This document shows positions 33,201 through 43,445 of a DNA stretch of 64,000 nt, in pieces (within the stretch, counting starts at the first letter, position 1; every line of letters starts with the position of its first letter). The notes under the pieces were generated by a model. That model was not told the origin of the DNA, did not search any database, and saw nothing but the letters and a program-made list of their open reading frames with translations. Position numbers and translations under genes: made by a program. The stretch is from Diphasiastrum complanatum. Lineage: Eukaryota > Streptophyta > Lycopodiopsida > Lycopodiales > Lycopodiaceae. The stretch is from contig CM055093.1 in assembly GCA_029204225.1 (NCBI GenBank), forward strand, positions 33,614,525-33,678,524. Reading direction: 5' to 3'.

Positions 33201-36200
33201 TGTGGCTGAAAAGAGTGCACACTATGTGCATATAGAGCTGATGGTAGCGCCCTACTCCAAGCTCACCAACAGGGAAATTTCAGCAAGAAATGTGTCCAAA
33301 ACACATGTATCTTCATTTAAGAAGTAAATCTGAATTTTTCAGCATGTAATTGAGTCAAGATCACATGCAATTGGTTTGAGCATGGGCGCCCTACTGCTAG
33401 CTCTCAAATAGGTGAAGGTGCCTTGCAATTTCCTGCAAAAAAGCCTTCTCCTGCAAAAATTAGCAGCTTGATGATTTTCTGCAACCAAAAGGGGAAGAAG
33501 ATAGCTTCCTATTGGGCGCCCTCCCACAAGCAATATGATCACCTAAAGGCTCTGATACCATGTACTGTTAGGTCTAACTTGGCTCTGATACCATGTAGGA
33601 AATATAAGCCTAAGGTTCCAGGATCTGAACTATTCAATCACACAAAGCATTCTCAAAAGAAAGAGAGAGATGGCTGGAAACCCTCTTGTAGAAACTCGTG
33701 GACAACCAAGGAGAATAGTCAGTATTGCTTACAAAGTGTCTCATACAAATGGGATGCACACAAATATATAGTCCAAGATGACTATCTAACTTCATGACTA
33801 TTGGCTATCCAACTACTTGACTATTGACTATCCAACTTTCTATAAGTTACATAGAAGGAATAAGGTACCTCCAATATGTCAAGTTGGGGTACTTAATGTC
33901 ACAATTAGGCCTGGTGGACCCATGAGTCCCTACCAAGTTAATTTCATACTAACTTAGCTAACTGTAAGTTAAGTAGGCCTAATATAATAAATGACCATGG
34001 TTACACAACTCTCGACCTTTTGAGTCAAAGTAACCTATGGTACCAACAAAGATCATACTGTCATAGACCTAAGACATTTAGAATTTAAATTACTAGATTA
34101 ATCATTAGAATCTTAGATTCAAATTTCAATTAGATTTATCCTAAATTATAATAGGTAACAAAATCCAGGTTGTATATATTAACAATTATATAGTTACAAC
34201 CATAGATCCAGCGGTACCAGGATCCGCGGATCCCGGTACCGCGGATCCGCGGTACCATAATATATAATATTTTTTTTAAAATATTTTTTTTAATATTTAA
34301 AAATAAAATAAAATCAAGTGGGCAATATGGGTATCAGCTTGAAGCTGTTGACGAGAGCAGTGCATTTATGCAGGTTGCCGGTTCTGACGAGAGCGAACAA
34401 CCAAAGGACCAAGGGGATGCAAAAAACACCAAAAAGTGTGTTTTCGCTCAGGGAGTCAAACCCCAAATCATGAAGAGGTCGTACCGTCGGGGCCGACCCC
34501 ACCGTTGGGGGGCTCTGCCCCCCAAACCCCCTGCCGGGGGGCTAACGCCCCCCGAACCCCCCAAGACTTGTTGCTATATAGAAAATGTAATCTAGCCATC
34601 TCATAACCATCATGGTCTCACAATAGACCCTATACTAACAACCGTGCTCAGTAATGGCTTCTCCTCATAACAGGGGCCTTACAGATCTGAGCTCACGGTT
34701 AACTAGTGATTACTAAACTGAGAGGTGCATTATTTAGTTGTCTAACACAATTTGTAGCTGAAAGCACCGGCAACCTGCATAAATGCACTGCTCTCATCAA
34801 GAGCTTCAAGCTGATACCCATATTGCCCACTAATTTTTTTTTTAAAAAATAATTTTAAAAAAAAAAAATTAAAAAATGATGCCGCCCTGGTGCCGCGGAT
34901 TTTTGGGCGGCACCATAATGGCGGTACCACCATTATGGTACCGCGGCACCATAATGGCGGTACCACGTGCCACTATGGTTACAACTTACTAGTTAGTAGT
35001 AAATACCATATGTATTATGGCATTTAGTATATAGATAAATAATAATAGTACAATTATCTGTATAGTATATTATATATACATGTAACATTATATTAGTCTT
35101 TGATGGCCAGAGACTTTGTGGGTGGGCTCCTTTTGGTTGAAGATTGCACACCTCTTTTGTTGTGATGGATACTATCCTAGAGATAACACCAAGAAGGTTT
35201 TTTGCCATATTAGCAAACATGTAGGTCTTGCTTGAGTTCTTCATCCAAGCTGCAACCAGCTGGATTGTGCTAATTCTTTGTGTCTTTGGTTCATGTTGCC
35301 CCACTAGTTGTGCTTATTAGTCAGCTTTTGAGGAACTTGAAATAAGGAAGTGTAAAGTTTTCTTATTTGTTTATGAGGAACTAGGAACTTTGTTTGATTG
35401 GCATTGCTGTTTCGTGCTAGCTTCACCTTCGAAGATATGATAGGAGCTCTGCATGTTGGTTTGTGTGCAATTGCATGAAACTAATGTGCATTGTGGATGT
35501 ATTTTTGTGCATGTGACCTAACCTACTCTCGGGCATTGATGAGTAGGGGGTGTTGTAGCATTTGTTCAATGCTGTGAGTGATAGGGCTACTTTGTTGGTG
35601 GACTCCATAAGTATGAAGATTGCATTCCTCACTTGTTATGTTGGGTACTATGCCAGAAATAACATCGCTTTATAAAATATTTTGTGACTCCAAAGATGAA
35701 AAAAACAAAGGATTTATTGAAGCTGTAAATATCCACAAAAAAATGCTCTAATTTTGAAATGGCTAAAGAGCTATATTGATATCAAGCAAGATTGTGCCCA
35801 TACGTATCCCTCGTTCGCCTAACAGAGTTTCAATATTTTATTTTTTTAGTCATAGACAACCATTAGCCTGAAAAATTGTTCTTGTTGAATACCACGGGCA
35901 CATCGTCAAGCCTATACGTAGTCTCACAACACGCGTAGGATGTGTCAGAACATCCAAATCTTCTAGCTAGCACGCCTTAGAAAAATGGACTTGAATGATG
36001 GCTTTTTTATCATGCTCATATATAGCTTAGAATTTTCTGCACTTTGACCAAATGATTTTAAGAGCTTAACCTTCTTTGTTTAGCAACTCTATCCTTAGCA
36101 AACAATTTATTGAAATTGTGGAGGACCAGCATCAAGCTTGACTAGGCACTTATGAGTTTGTTCGTAGAAATGATGTTCCTTAATCAATGAGCATACTTTG

Positions 36201-39200
36201 TGATCTGTAACCTCCTGTTGCTTCTGCCGGGCATGATGCAGGTTACTCATTCAATATTCGGTATAGAAACTTTGAAACATATTTTGTTCGAAGTTGCTGC
36301 CTTATCTGCGGATTGGAGTTTACAGGATATTCTTGAAGAACAAGTCCAATTGATAAAAGAAATGGCTGGAACGGAAGATCATGCTATATGCGCATTATCT
36401 GGGGGGGTGGACTCAACTGTTGCAGCAACTTTGGTGTACAAAGCCATCGGAGATCGCCTTCATTGCGTCTTTGTTGATAATGGTTTGCTGAGGTGAATGT
36501 TGGCAAGAAATTTGTTTGAATTTTCATAGTGCTATTGAAAACAGTTTTTTGTTCTTGCACTATTTGTAGGTATGATCATTGATGCTTGAGGAATCATTAT
36601 ATATTCGACCAATTGTTTGTTTCTAACTAGATGGCACGGCTTTGAATTGCAACTATGAAGCAAAAATCATGCAAGAGTCTTTCCATGAGCTTGAACTTAG
36701 CATTAATTACTTCTGCATGCGTGTCTAAAACAATCAGAAGCACAAATCATTTCCTTTAGTACGTTTTGCATATATGCACGGTCACATAACAAACATGCCA
36801 AATTTATGAGGTTAAGATTGGGGTTTGTTGGCAAGTCTTGTTGTCTTTCATCATTATGAAAGAAAAAGTGGTTGGTGTTGTATCTTAGACAAGCCCCACT
36901 TCACCAGCAGTTGAAGGCCTGGACAGCAAACTGATTAGTACCATAACCAATTCTCTATTCAAGCTTGATTGAAAAAATTAATTGACATACAGGCTGACTA
37001 TTTTTTCAATATGTAAAAGCTTCTATAAGACTATCACTGATTGGTGAATCAAACAAAGGCTATTGAAATACGTCATTGTAGGCTTTTGGTTGATTATCAC
37101 TTATTGATATTGGACGTTGACTGGTTTTTGCATATCAAAATATGATCTGGGATGTTTACCTGCTTCTATTCTATCCAATATGTCTGATTGAATGACATAT
37201 GCTAGTTTGAAGGCCAAGATAATTTTCCTCTCCAGAACTCCTTACACCAAACAGTCAGACCGTGCAACACTGAACATTCTCCGTTTTAGCATGATATTAG
37301 AAAGCTAGCTTTCTAATATGCAGATGACTACTAAGAGAGGTTTTTCAAATGTTCTCTATGTATTCGGAAATATAATGTTTTTTGACTAGTTTACCTGCTC
37401 AGCTCCACATTCACTGGATTGCTGCCATCTGTCAGTTTCCAGAATCCTCTATGGTGCTTCTGTAATTAGAGGGTGGCTTGGGCTAGTGCACTATCCCGTT
37501 CATTCTATTGCAGACGATTGAAACCAGAAAAGAATGTAAAATTTTAAACAGATGCTCTACAAATATCTGAGCCAAGTCAGATGCCTTAGCACTACTCTTC
37601 ATAAGAACAAAGGTAAGTCGACCAACTATCACTCAAATAGCATTAAAACCTTTCAGAGTTCTTGGAAGACCCACTACAAAATCCATAGAGGTTTATGCTA
37701 TGTACTTTTTAATGAAATTGCCATGCCACGACCAAGATCACTACTACTTGCATGTTATCATAATATATCTACAAGTCCTATTGGTATACTTCGAGAACAA
37801 ATTTAAACAAAGAATTATTGAGTTCTTAAATAGCATGAGTAATGCCCACTTCTATTGGTTCCAAAATATTTACAATCAGAAAAGGGGTATGTATGTTCTT
37901 TTTACAAGCAGAAAGTTTAGTACCGACAATATTCTTGAGATCTATTGTCGTTCTTTCAAAAATGTTAGCAGTACATATTGCATTTGTGGCATCTTCATCC
38001 TTTTATGGCTTTGGGTGACCATATATGTGAATTAAAAACTCTCACTCAAAAATCAGTTGACAATTGAGACCTACAGTAAACAGATCTCTTTATTGTATCC
38101 TTTTGAGGGGCATTTTTGTAGATAGGTTTCTCCAGAAGCCAGAACATTTCCAACGCCTGGTGACCACATATGCTTGATTAAGAGTAGTTTATAGTTTATA
38201 ACTAGAATTGTATTCGGTGAGCTGATCTATTAGCAGAGAATTGTTGCTGGCTTTCAATTTGTCACGTAGTTGTCTTTTCCTTGCAGTGGCTAGGTATAGG
38301 CATGAATATCTGAAGAACATTGACACAACGTTATTTCATTGTTGCCTAATATGTGAACTTCACCTTAGTTTCATATGAGAATTTGTTGTTGGCAATATGT
38401 CAAGCGCATATTAAGATCTATACCAAGATCTCCGTAAATTCTGGCTTTTGATAATAAAGATTCTAGCCTTCCAAGTGCACTTGCTCTAAGGGTGTTTCAA
38501 ATTGGATTCTGTGATAGCTTACGGTTTAGTTTGCTTCATGAGTATCTTCACATTATTGGGACTTATAGCCCTGTCCTTCGAAGACTGGCTGGACATGCTT
38601 AGTTTGGAACTTTAGATGGTTTTGAAATATGTCATGGTAAGGTGAAAATGGATATGAGAAGTACAATGTTGTTGCTTCAGGAGTGCTATATGTGCTGTCT
38701 ATGTAAAGGTGTAAAGCTTATTATTGGTTTGTGAGTGCTTTCTGGATTTAAGTAGCTTAACCAAAGCCACCTGAAAAAATGCAGATACAAAGAAAGGGAA
38801 CGAGTCATGAACATGTTCAGCAGTGATCTGCATCTACCTGTCACGTGTGTAGATGCCAGTGAGCAGTTTCTCACAAAGCTTAAGGGAGTTGAGGATCCTG
38901 AGAAGAAGCGTAAGATAATTGGATCAGAATTCATTGCTGTTTTTGACGAGTTCTCCTCAAAACTTGCAATAGAACTTGGCAGGAAACCAACTTTTTTGGT
39001 CCAGGGAACATTGTATCCAGATGTCATAGAGTCCTGCCCACCACCAGGTAGTGGAAAAACTCTTTCTCATACTATCAAAAGCCATCACAATGTCGGAGGC
39101 CTCCCTAAGGATATGAAGCTCAAACTTTTGGAGCCTCTCAAGTGGTTATTTAAAGATGAGGTTTGTTTTTCAAAGTCATCAATTGAGATATTTGTCAAGT

Positions 39201-41674
39201 TGCCAAGTTGTAGATTCTGGGTCCAGTGGCAAAATGTCATTTGAATTTACTCTGCCTCCTGTGTTGGAGAACAATAAATTTTCAAAGATTATGCTGGCCT
39301 GCAAATGTTCTGAACTATATGCAGAATATAAGACCTTCAACCGTGCCAGGTCTGATTGGCAGGATTTTTTGGAAGAGAATTATTGATAGGACTTTATATT
39401 TGCTCATGTAGGTTCGTGAACTGGGAAAACTGCTACAAGTGCCTCAAGGGTTTCTCAAGAGGCATCCATTTCCAGGACCTGGCTTGGCTGTTCGAATTCT
39501 GGGGGATGTTACTCAAGGGGAAGCTTTGGACACACTGCGTTTGGTAAGTGAGGTTCCGTTGTCTAACTTCATTCTTCTGGTAAAAGCTTAAACACCTGTG
39601 CTGTTTTTGTGAGTCGTGTGAATTGCAACTCAGCTTTGAAATTACCGAGTTCAGTCATGTAACCTTTTATATATATTATAGTGCTTGTTTACCTACATTC
39701 AATAGTTAAATTGTAAGCTAAAATTTTGGCTAAAAGCGTGGGGTTTCAACGTTAGTTTGCTTGATACTGGAATGCTTTTTTCTATTCCATCTACCAAGCA
39801 CTCATCATGCAAGATTCTTGTTTTTGGCATAGGCCGATGAGATATTCATCAGTGCTATCAAAGAAGCTGGCCTCTACGATGAAATATGGCAAGCATTTGC
39901 TGTGTACTTGCCGGTGAAAACAGTAGGTGTACAAGGTGACCGCAGGACTCATTCTCATGCTGTTGCACTTAGAGCCATTGTTAGTGAAGATGGCATGACC
40001 GCGGACTGGTATGACACATTGCAAGAATAATGAGCTTTTTCAAAATGTCTAATCATAATATTGTCTGAAATGATTTTCTGGAGCATTGGACATTGTGCAA
40101 GCTGATGGTATGAGGCTAATTGACGATACTACACATTGCATTATGAGAGACAATGGAGAATACTTTTCCTAGTGATTGACTTCTTCTCATTGCATATATA
40201 ATGCTTGAGTTTGCATGACTTTTCAAATGTGACAGAAACTGTAGGTATTGAAGTATTTGTTTTTTTGAAAGAACTAGGATCTTCTAGTCTGTAATTCTTT
40301 TACAAATGAATCATACGACATGCATGAGCTTTTTGAAGAAAGCCTCGTTATCCTTTCTCATATGATTGCATAAAATCTGAGTGTTTGTTTATCTCCGATA
40401 TTCTACATTCATTTCTCTTAAAAAGCTTTGATTGAAACAAGTTGGATTGGATGCATCTAGCCCATCCTATGCATATGCCATAGAGTCAATTTATACTGAC
40501 TTTGTAGTTGGGCCCAACATAGTAGGCTTTTGTTCTCAGTTTTTGATAGCCTCTTGGAGTTTACATAGTTCTCATTAAGTTTGTCAAGTTTAAGGGATGT
40601 AGTTCTTACATGGGACCTTATGCAGGTTGCATCCATTATTCCTGTATAGAGCTTGCATTGTAGTAAAAGTTGAATTACTCATATTTTTCAAGCTACTGTT
40701 CTAAGTATCTGACAAAATGTCTGCTGTAAAATTTGCTTAACCTGGAGCTTTCTTGGAGTAATTGTCCAAAATATTTGGTGGGACTCAGAATTCAAATGCA
40801 ATGCTCCAAATAACTTGAGTTGTATGAATAGTTGCTTGCTGTCTTTATTTCAGAAATGCACATTAAGCATGAGGTAAACCTAGGGATCATGGATGGACAT
40901 TTTGATATTCAATGTTGAGGTGCCTTGAAAGAAATCTTTTAGATCAGGAATCAAATGACATTCAACCTTTCTTTTTGGTACCATGGGGCCACATTAGTAA
41001 ATAAAACACGTTCACAATTTTGTGCTTGAAGGCAAAAGTTTCCATTGGTTTGTAAGAATAAGGTATAGCACAATAATCGTCTCCATTACTGTGCTGCCAA
41101 TTGTCTTGCACAAAATAGTTTGTCAGGATTAAGATGGAAACTCCTAGACACCTTTTTCTATCTATTCTTTTCACATACGCCATATATAGCCATGCATGGC
41201 TGCTGAAAAATACGAATGTCCGTACTGCATGTTGCCAAGTATTGGGATTTTAGCTTAATTTTGGGATTCTCTTTTGGAGTTTGTAACATAGGTTAGGTTA
41301 AGTATGTTTTACACATTGAAGCAATCTTGAATTTCATCCAATCTCAGTTTTGTGGGACCGTTTCTGAGCATCTTGCAAACAATCGTTTTCTGTGATTATA
41401 TATCAAGGACCAATACTCATCTCATGATAGGCTGATGTAACATGCTTTGTAGTGTACGCATTGTTGACTTTTACATGGAAAATTTTAAGTAGCCATAAAT
41501 AGAATGATGCGCATTACCACTGATACTCTTCATGTTTGTGAATGTTGCAGGTATCATTTCAATCCAACATTCCTGGCAGAGGTCTCGGCGAAGATTTGCA
41601 ATACTGTCAGAGGAATCAATAGAGTGGTCTATGACATAACCTCAAAACCTCCTTCTACCGTCGAGTGGGAATAG
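23674..41674 (+). CDS. GMP synthase (glutamine-hydrolysing), six exons
   Basis: Makes GMP from XMP, glutamine and ATP, the last step of de novo guanine nucleotide synthesis, expected in the cytosol. Coding exons: 23674-24225, 36242-36492, 38785-39160, 39412-39543, 39833-40008 and 41551-41674. All introns are GT-AG, and the phases join to a 536-residue protein, the usual length for plant homologues. The class I amidotransferase domain has nucleophile Cys93 in GICYGLQ and the His182-Pro-Glu184 motif. The PP-loop is SGGVDST (237-243). The dimerisation end runs to [10 protein letters not shown]. All key residues are present and no frameshift is seen, so it is probably functional. Intron 1 is 12,016 bp and full of transposon relics. 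The start was chosen at MEEAAAK because the frame upstream is only GA-repeat-derived. Confidence 0.96.
24900..27242 (-). pseudogene. LINE ORF2 relic in GMP synthase intron 1
   Basis: Read on the minus strand, the parts are in LINE order. Endonuclease end at about 27242-26990: FFNETHVSP, then [22 protein letters not shown]. Linker before RT at about 26940-26750: [24 protein letters not shown]-like. RT block near 26480-26570: [20 protein letters not shown], the family FRxxHSTxDHIFxL. C-terminal end at about 25250-24930: [11 protein letters not shown] and a zinc-knuckle-like [19 protein letters not shown]. Stops, frameshifts and large gaps (no YxDD found; 25.3-26.2 kb unrecognised) make it dead. 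A run of 15 G at 26856-26870 interrupts the linker. This is a 5'-truncated, decayed non-LTR element. Confidence 0.8.
27243..28639. other. Intron 1 sequence with an isolated retroelement priming site
   Basis: At 27661-27672 the plus strand reads TGGTATCAGAGC after TTTTGTCA, the layout of an LTR end plus tRNA-Met primer-binding site. A 5' LTR of a plus-strand element may therefore end at 27660. No gag or pol follows. The rest is AT-rich and unrecognised. Confidence 0.45.
28640..29030 (-). pseudogene. Probable hAT-family transposase relic
   Basis: On the minus strand, 28860-28650 reads [29 protein letters not shown], then [20 protein letters not shown] and LKRAWAQY. The pattern FFYxxxIPFxxAxxPxFxxM, PPSxxxLRTxLL and xxxWxxxG is the N-terminal part of plant hAT (BED-type) transposases, just before the DDE core. 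Stops and shifts occur upstream, and the catalytic core and dimerisation domain are not found. The match is by pattern only. Confidence 0.45.
29031..29479 (-). other. Unrecognised minus-strand open frames between the hAT and copia relics
   Basis: Frames at 29058-29279 and 29158-29433 are rich in aromatic and hydrophobic residues ([18 protein letters not shown]). I do not recognise a family. They could be more of the hAT-like element or of another transposon. Confidence 0.25.
29598..30614 (-). pseudogene. Copia linker joined to a tiny RT remnant and a second linker copy
   Basis: Residues 1-142 are the glutamine-rich post-integrase linker with repeats of [18 protein letters not shown]. Residues 143-168 ([26 protein letters not shown]) are the very start of RT. 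At about 30110 the frame jumps to [15 protein letters not shown], which lies near the end of RT in intact elements, so some 200 residues including the YVDD motif are gone. The C-terminal part again resembles the linker ([20 protein letters not shown]), and the sequence on to about 29480 is a diverged second copy of 30280-30420. The frame has stayed open across the junction. Confidence 0.75.
30723..32073 (-). pseudogene. Copia protease and integrase
   Basis: Protease: [14 protein letters not shown] (aspartate in DSGA), then [14 protein letters not shown], in 31651-32073. Pre-integrase: [25 protein letters not shown]. Integrase core: [10 protein letters not shown] (first Asp), [30 protein letters not shown] (second Asp), [14 protein letters not shown] (Glu), spread over 31187-31654 and 30723-31190. 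Frame changes occur near 31650 and 31190, so the polyprotein is broken, but all catalytic residues of both enzymes remain. Confidence 0.9.
31949..32976 (-). pseudogene. Copia gag (UBN2-type) with one frameshift
   Basis: The ATG at 32976 (MAKESES) gives a short frame. A one-base loss near 32943 shifts it into the 319-codon frame that carries the rest. Gag features: [14 protein letters not shown], the central UBN2-like region ([29 protein letters not shown]), a KGKGKGKGK basic stretch and one CCHC knuckle, [14 protein letters not shown]. Gag packages the element RNA into virus-like particles. Apart from the one frameshift it is well preserved. Confidence 0.88.
33546..34006 (-). repeat. 5' LTR (tentative edges) and duplicated primer-binding site
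   Basis: On the minus strand TGGTATCAGAGCC occurs twice, about 37 bp apart (plus-strand GGCTCTGATACCA near 33549 and 33581). The copy next to the LTR is preceded by TTTCCTACA. The LTR start is placed at TGTAACCATGG (plus strand about 34004) because it begins TGT and fits a length of about 410 bp. No second LTR is available to confirm it. Confidence 0.5.
34198..34980. mobile_element. MITE-like palindrome-rich element in intron 1
   Basis: The ends read AACCATAG and CTATGGTT, an 8-bp perfect inverted terminus. Inside are long inverted arms, 34317-34382 and 34764-34831, that match base for base over most of about 66 bp. Beyond the arms lie AT-rich tracts and clusters of GGTACCGCGG / CCGCGGTACC that form a perfect 22-bp palindrome at about 34235 and repeated ones at 34917-34970. 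The middle holds a GC-rich patch with GGGGGGCTCTGCCCCCC at about 34507. No transposase is present. A clear target duplication is not visible, so the superfamily is open. Confidence 0.6.
34990..36241 (+). repeat. End of intron 1 with a diverged direct repeat
   Basis: About 80 bp at 35108-35193 and 35588-35667 share the order ACTTTGT-GGTGG, GAAGATTGCA, CCTC-TTGTTATG, ACTAT-C, GARATAACA. The copies are direct and about 480 bp apart. Nothing else recognisable lies before the exon 2 acceptor at 36241. Confidence 0.5.
36242..36492 (+). CDS. GMP synthase exon 2: PP-loop ATPase start
   Basis: It follows acceptor GATGCAG. It begins [11 protein letters not shown], continuing the amidotransferase end, then the linker and the ATP-binding PP-loop [13 protein letters not shown] and VFVDNGLLR. 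It ends in phase 2 (AG of an arginine codon) before GTGAATG. Confidence 0.95.
36493..38784 (+). other. GMP synthase intron 2 (2,292 bp), no gene inside
   Basis: Bounded by GTGAATG and ATGCAG. It is AT-rich. Open frames at 37552-38035 carry no recognisable motif. No complete transposon is seen. Confidence 0.7.
38785..39160 (+). CDS. GMP synthase exon 3: ATPase core
   Basis: It follows acceptor ATGCAG and completes the split arginine. It encodes [57 protein letters not shown], the [14 protein letters not shown] substrate-binding loop and LKWLFKDE. Donor is GTTTGT. Confidence 0.95.
39412..39543 (+). CDS. GMP synthase exon 4
   Basis: 44 codons in phase 0 with [27 protein letters not shown] and TLRL, flanked by acceptor ATGTAG and a consensus donor GTAAGT. 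The [11 protein letters not shown] block links the ATPase and dimerisation domains and is nearly invariant in the family. Confidence 0.95.
39833..40008 (+). CDS. GMP synthase exon 5: dimerisation domain
   Basis: Encodes [40 protein letters not shown] and [10 protein letters not shown]. It ends inside the tryptophan codon (TG|G) before GTATGA. The GVQGDxRTH motif contributes to XMP binding across the dimer. Confidence 0.95.
40009..41550 (+). other. GMP synthase intron 5 (1,542 bp), no gene inside
   Basis: Bounded by GTATGA and TTGCAG, with the tryptophan codon split across it. I see no domain, RNA or transposon. Confidence 0.7.
41551..41674 (+). CDS. GMP synthase exon 6 and stop
   Basis: Completes the split tryptophan, then [40 protein letters not shown] and TAG. 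The C-terminal VxDITSKPPxTxEWE is the family's usual end. Confidence 0.95.
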
Positions 41675-42640
41675 TAATGATATTCATGAACTAGGTTTTA
41701 CCGATGTGTGGCAGATCATGTTTTATTCAATTGATCTGCCTGGACCACACCCAGGCAGTCCTGTTAGTTGGAGCTACTAGATTGTTCTTTACCATACATG
41801 GATTTCATGTAAGGTGGTCATCGCTTGCCGATGCAAGAATTTTGTATAGGATATATCCCTCATCTTCTTCAATATATTTACCTACTTCCCAGTGTTGTGA
41901 CATCAAGAGCACAAAAAAATGGTAAAATGTGAAGCCATTTTTGAAGTACTGCCTGTAGACTTGTTATCCACTATGGGAATGGGCACAGGGAGCTACCTTT
42001 ACGTTGTGTGACTATTGTGGAGATGTCGGTGGTTAAACCCTTTTGATATGGTGCATCATACTCACTTTCACTACCTTGCCCTTTGACATACCAGATTCTG
42101 TTTCTTATGCAGCTGCTAGCTGAACAAAGAGCTATCCCAGAACATGCTTGAATTTTCTGAAGCCTCTTGAGTCAATTTGTTTGTCCAAGGGAGAGAACAG
42201 TGATAGGTCCACAAAAGTTTAGCCACTTGATCAATAATTTCCCATTCGATGAAGTTACAGAGTTGCTGAAGATGCTTCATAGCATTCATTGGTGAACCAT
42301 TTTTTGAGCAATGAGTTTATAATCATGTGTATTAAAATTTTATTGTTTGAGTTGTGTCATCTATTGATAATGGACTTTGACGAGTTCGATCTGTTTCCAT
42401 GCTTTAATGTCTACAATCTTTGGCTGGTGGCTGATTGAATCTTCCTACTCCTCAATTTTGGTGTTTGGGACAAGTTCAGCACATTCAGATTACTTCGTGA
42501 TATTGACTACATGATTGTGTCCCATGTTTTTTGTGTAAGGCAATGCTCTCTCTAGTGACCTTTTCTGGTGGTAAGGGTTGTTTGAGAAGTTACAGTGAGC
42601 CTGTTAGGGAGAGGTGAATTTAAAATTTACTATGAAAAAC
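41675..42640. other. 3' flank of GMP synthase
   Basis: Contains the 3' UTR and downstream DNA. No second gene is recognised. The poly(A) site cannot be placed with confidence from sequence. Confidence 0.5.
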
Positions 42641-42769
42641 CATTTATTTATGTACAAATTGAGTGAAATTTGTTATTACTCTTACCCAAGATGAACCTAT
42701 TATGTTCTTTAAGAAGAATTGAGGCATCATTCTTGAATATCTTTGATAAATTGATTTACCGAGTGAAAA

Positions 42770-42952
42770 GTCAACTCCTCTGTGCCATCCACCCAGAGCT
42801 ATACAGATCTTACTCTGTATGCTGCTGATAGAAGCCATTGCTTCTTGAATTCGTGTACACTTGTTGATGGTTTATCATTTGAATGCTTAGTCCCTTGGAT
42901 CTGATAGCCTTCGGCTAAGTCAGATTATGACAAGGTATGGCTCTGCTACCAC
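42770..42952 (-). pseudogene. Second, truncated copy of the copia leader and gag start
   Basis: Starting at 42838 the minus strand repeats MASISSIQSKICIAL exactly as the full gag does at 47420. An internal deletion of about 85 bp follows, then a further short match (CTCTGTGCCATCCACCCA on the plus strand) to about 42770. The leader and a mutated primer site (GGCTCTGCTACCA at 42939-42951) precede it. Sequence below 42770 is unrelated. Confidence 0.85.
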
Positions 42953-43445
42953 TGATGGCAATGAAATGCACTCAGAAAATGCAAAATTCTAGCCAAAACA
43001 ACTCTGGTGACAAACTGACAGAATTAAACCACAAATGATTTGCAAAACTTTTCGCGACACTCGAATTGTTTTTGTTTGAATTGGATCAATCAAGCTCTAT
43101 AACGCAACTAAATGAAACGAAACGAATTCTGCCAAAACGAAACGAAGCGAAGCGAAATTTGCATTGACATTGATTCATGCTGGAAGCATAGATCACGAAA
43201 TGAAACGAAATGAAACGAAATAATTCGCGACAAGATCAATCAAGCAATCAAGCTCTGTAACGAGACGAGACAAGACGAAATGAAACAAAACGAAACAAAA
43301 CAAAACCTAGGTGAGCTCTGTAATTGACTTATCCTTGTAGCCAGGTGATCGCGAAGCGAAGCGAATCACGAATCGAAAGGATTTGCGAACAGGATCAGTT
43401 TGTCAAGAATTCAGATGTGATCGTTGGTCACTGTCGGCTGTATCA
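42953..43445 (-). repeat. 3' LTR of the tandem copia element
   Basis: The minus strand begins TGATACAGCCGACAGTGACC and ends at TTGCCATCA. It aligns with 47535-47972, with extra CGAAA/CGAAG pentamers. On the plus strand it is filled with ACGAAACGAAACG-type repeats and TTCGCG motifs. Confidence 0.82.

Larger units (their letters stand above)
29480..34006 (-). mobile_element. Ty1/copia element with most of RT deleted, in GMP synthase intron 1
   Basis: Minus-strand order: 5' LTR at about 33590-34006, two adjacent primer-binding-site copies, leader, gag, protease, integrase, linker and a scrap of RT. There is no recognisable 3' LTR and no RT/RNase H core, so the element is 3'-truncated or rearranged and cannot move on its own. 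It lies antisense to the host gene. Confidence 0.88.

Noticed and set aside
34368-34595. 75-codon plus-strand open frame in the palindromic element
   Set aside because: Its end is a proline-rich translation of the GC patch and its start belongs to an inverted repeat arm. No independent support.
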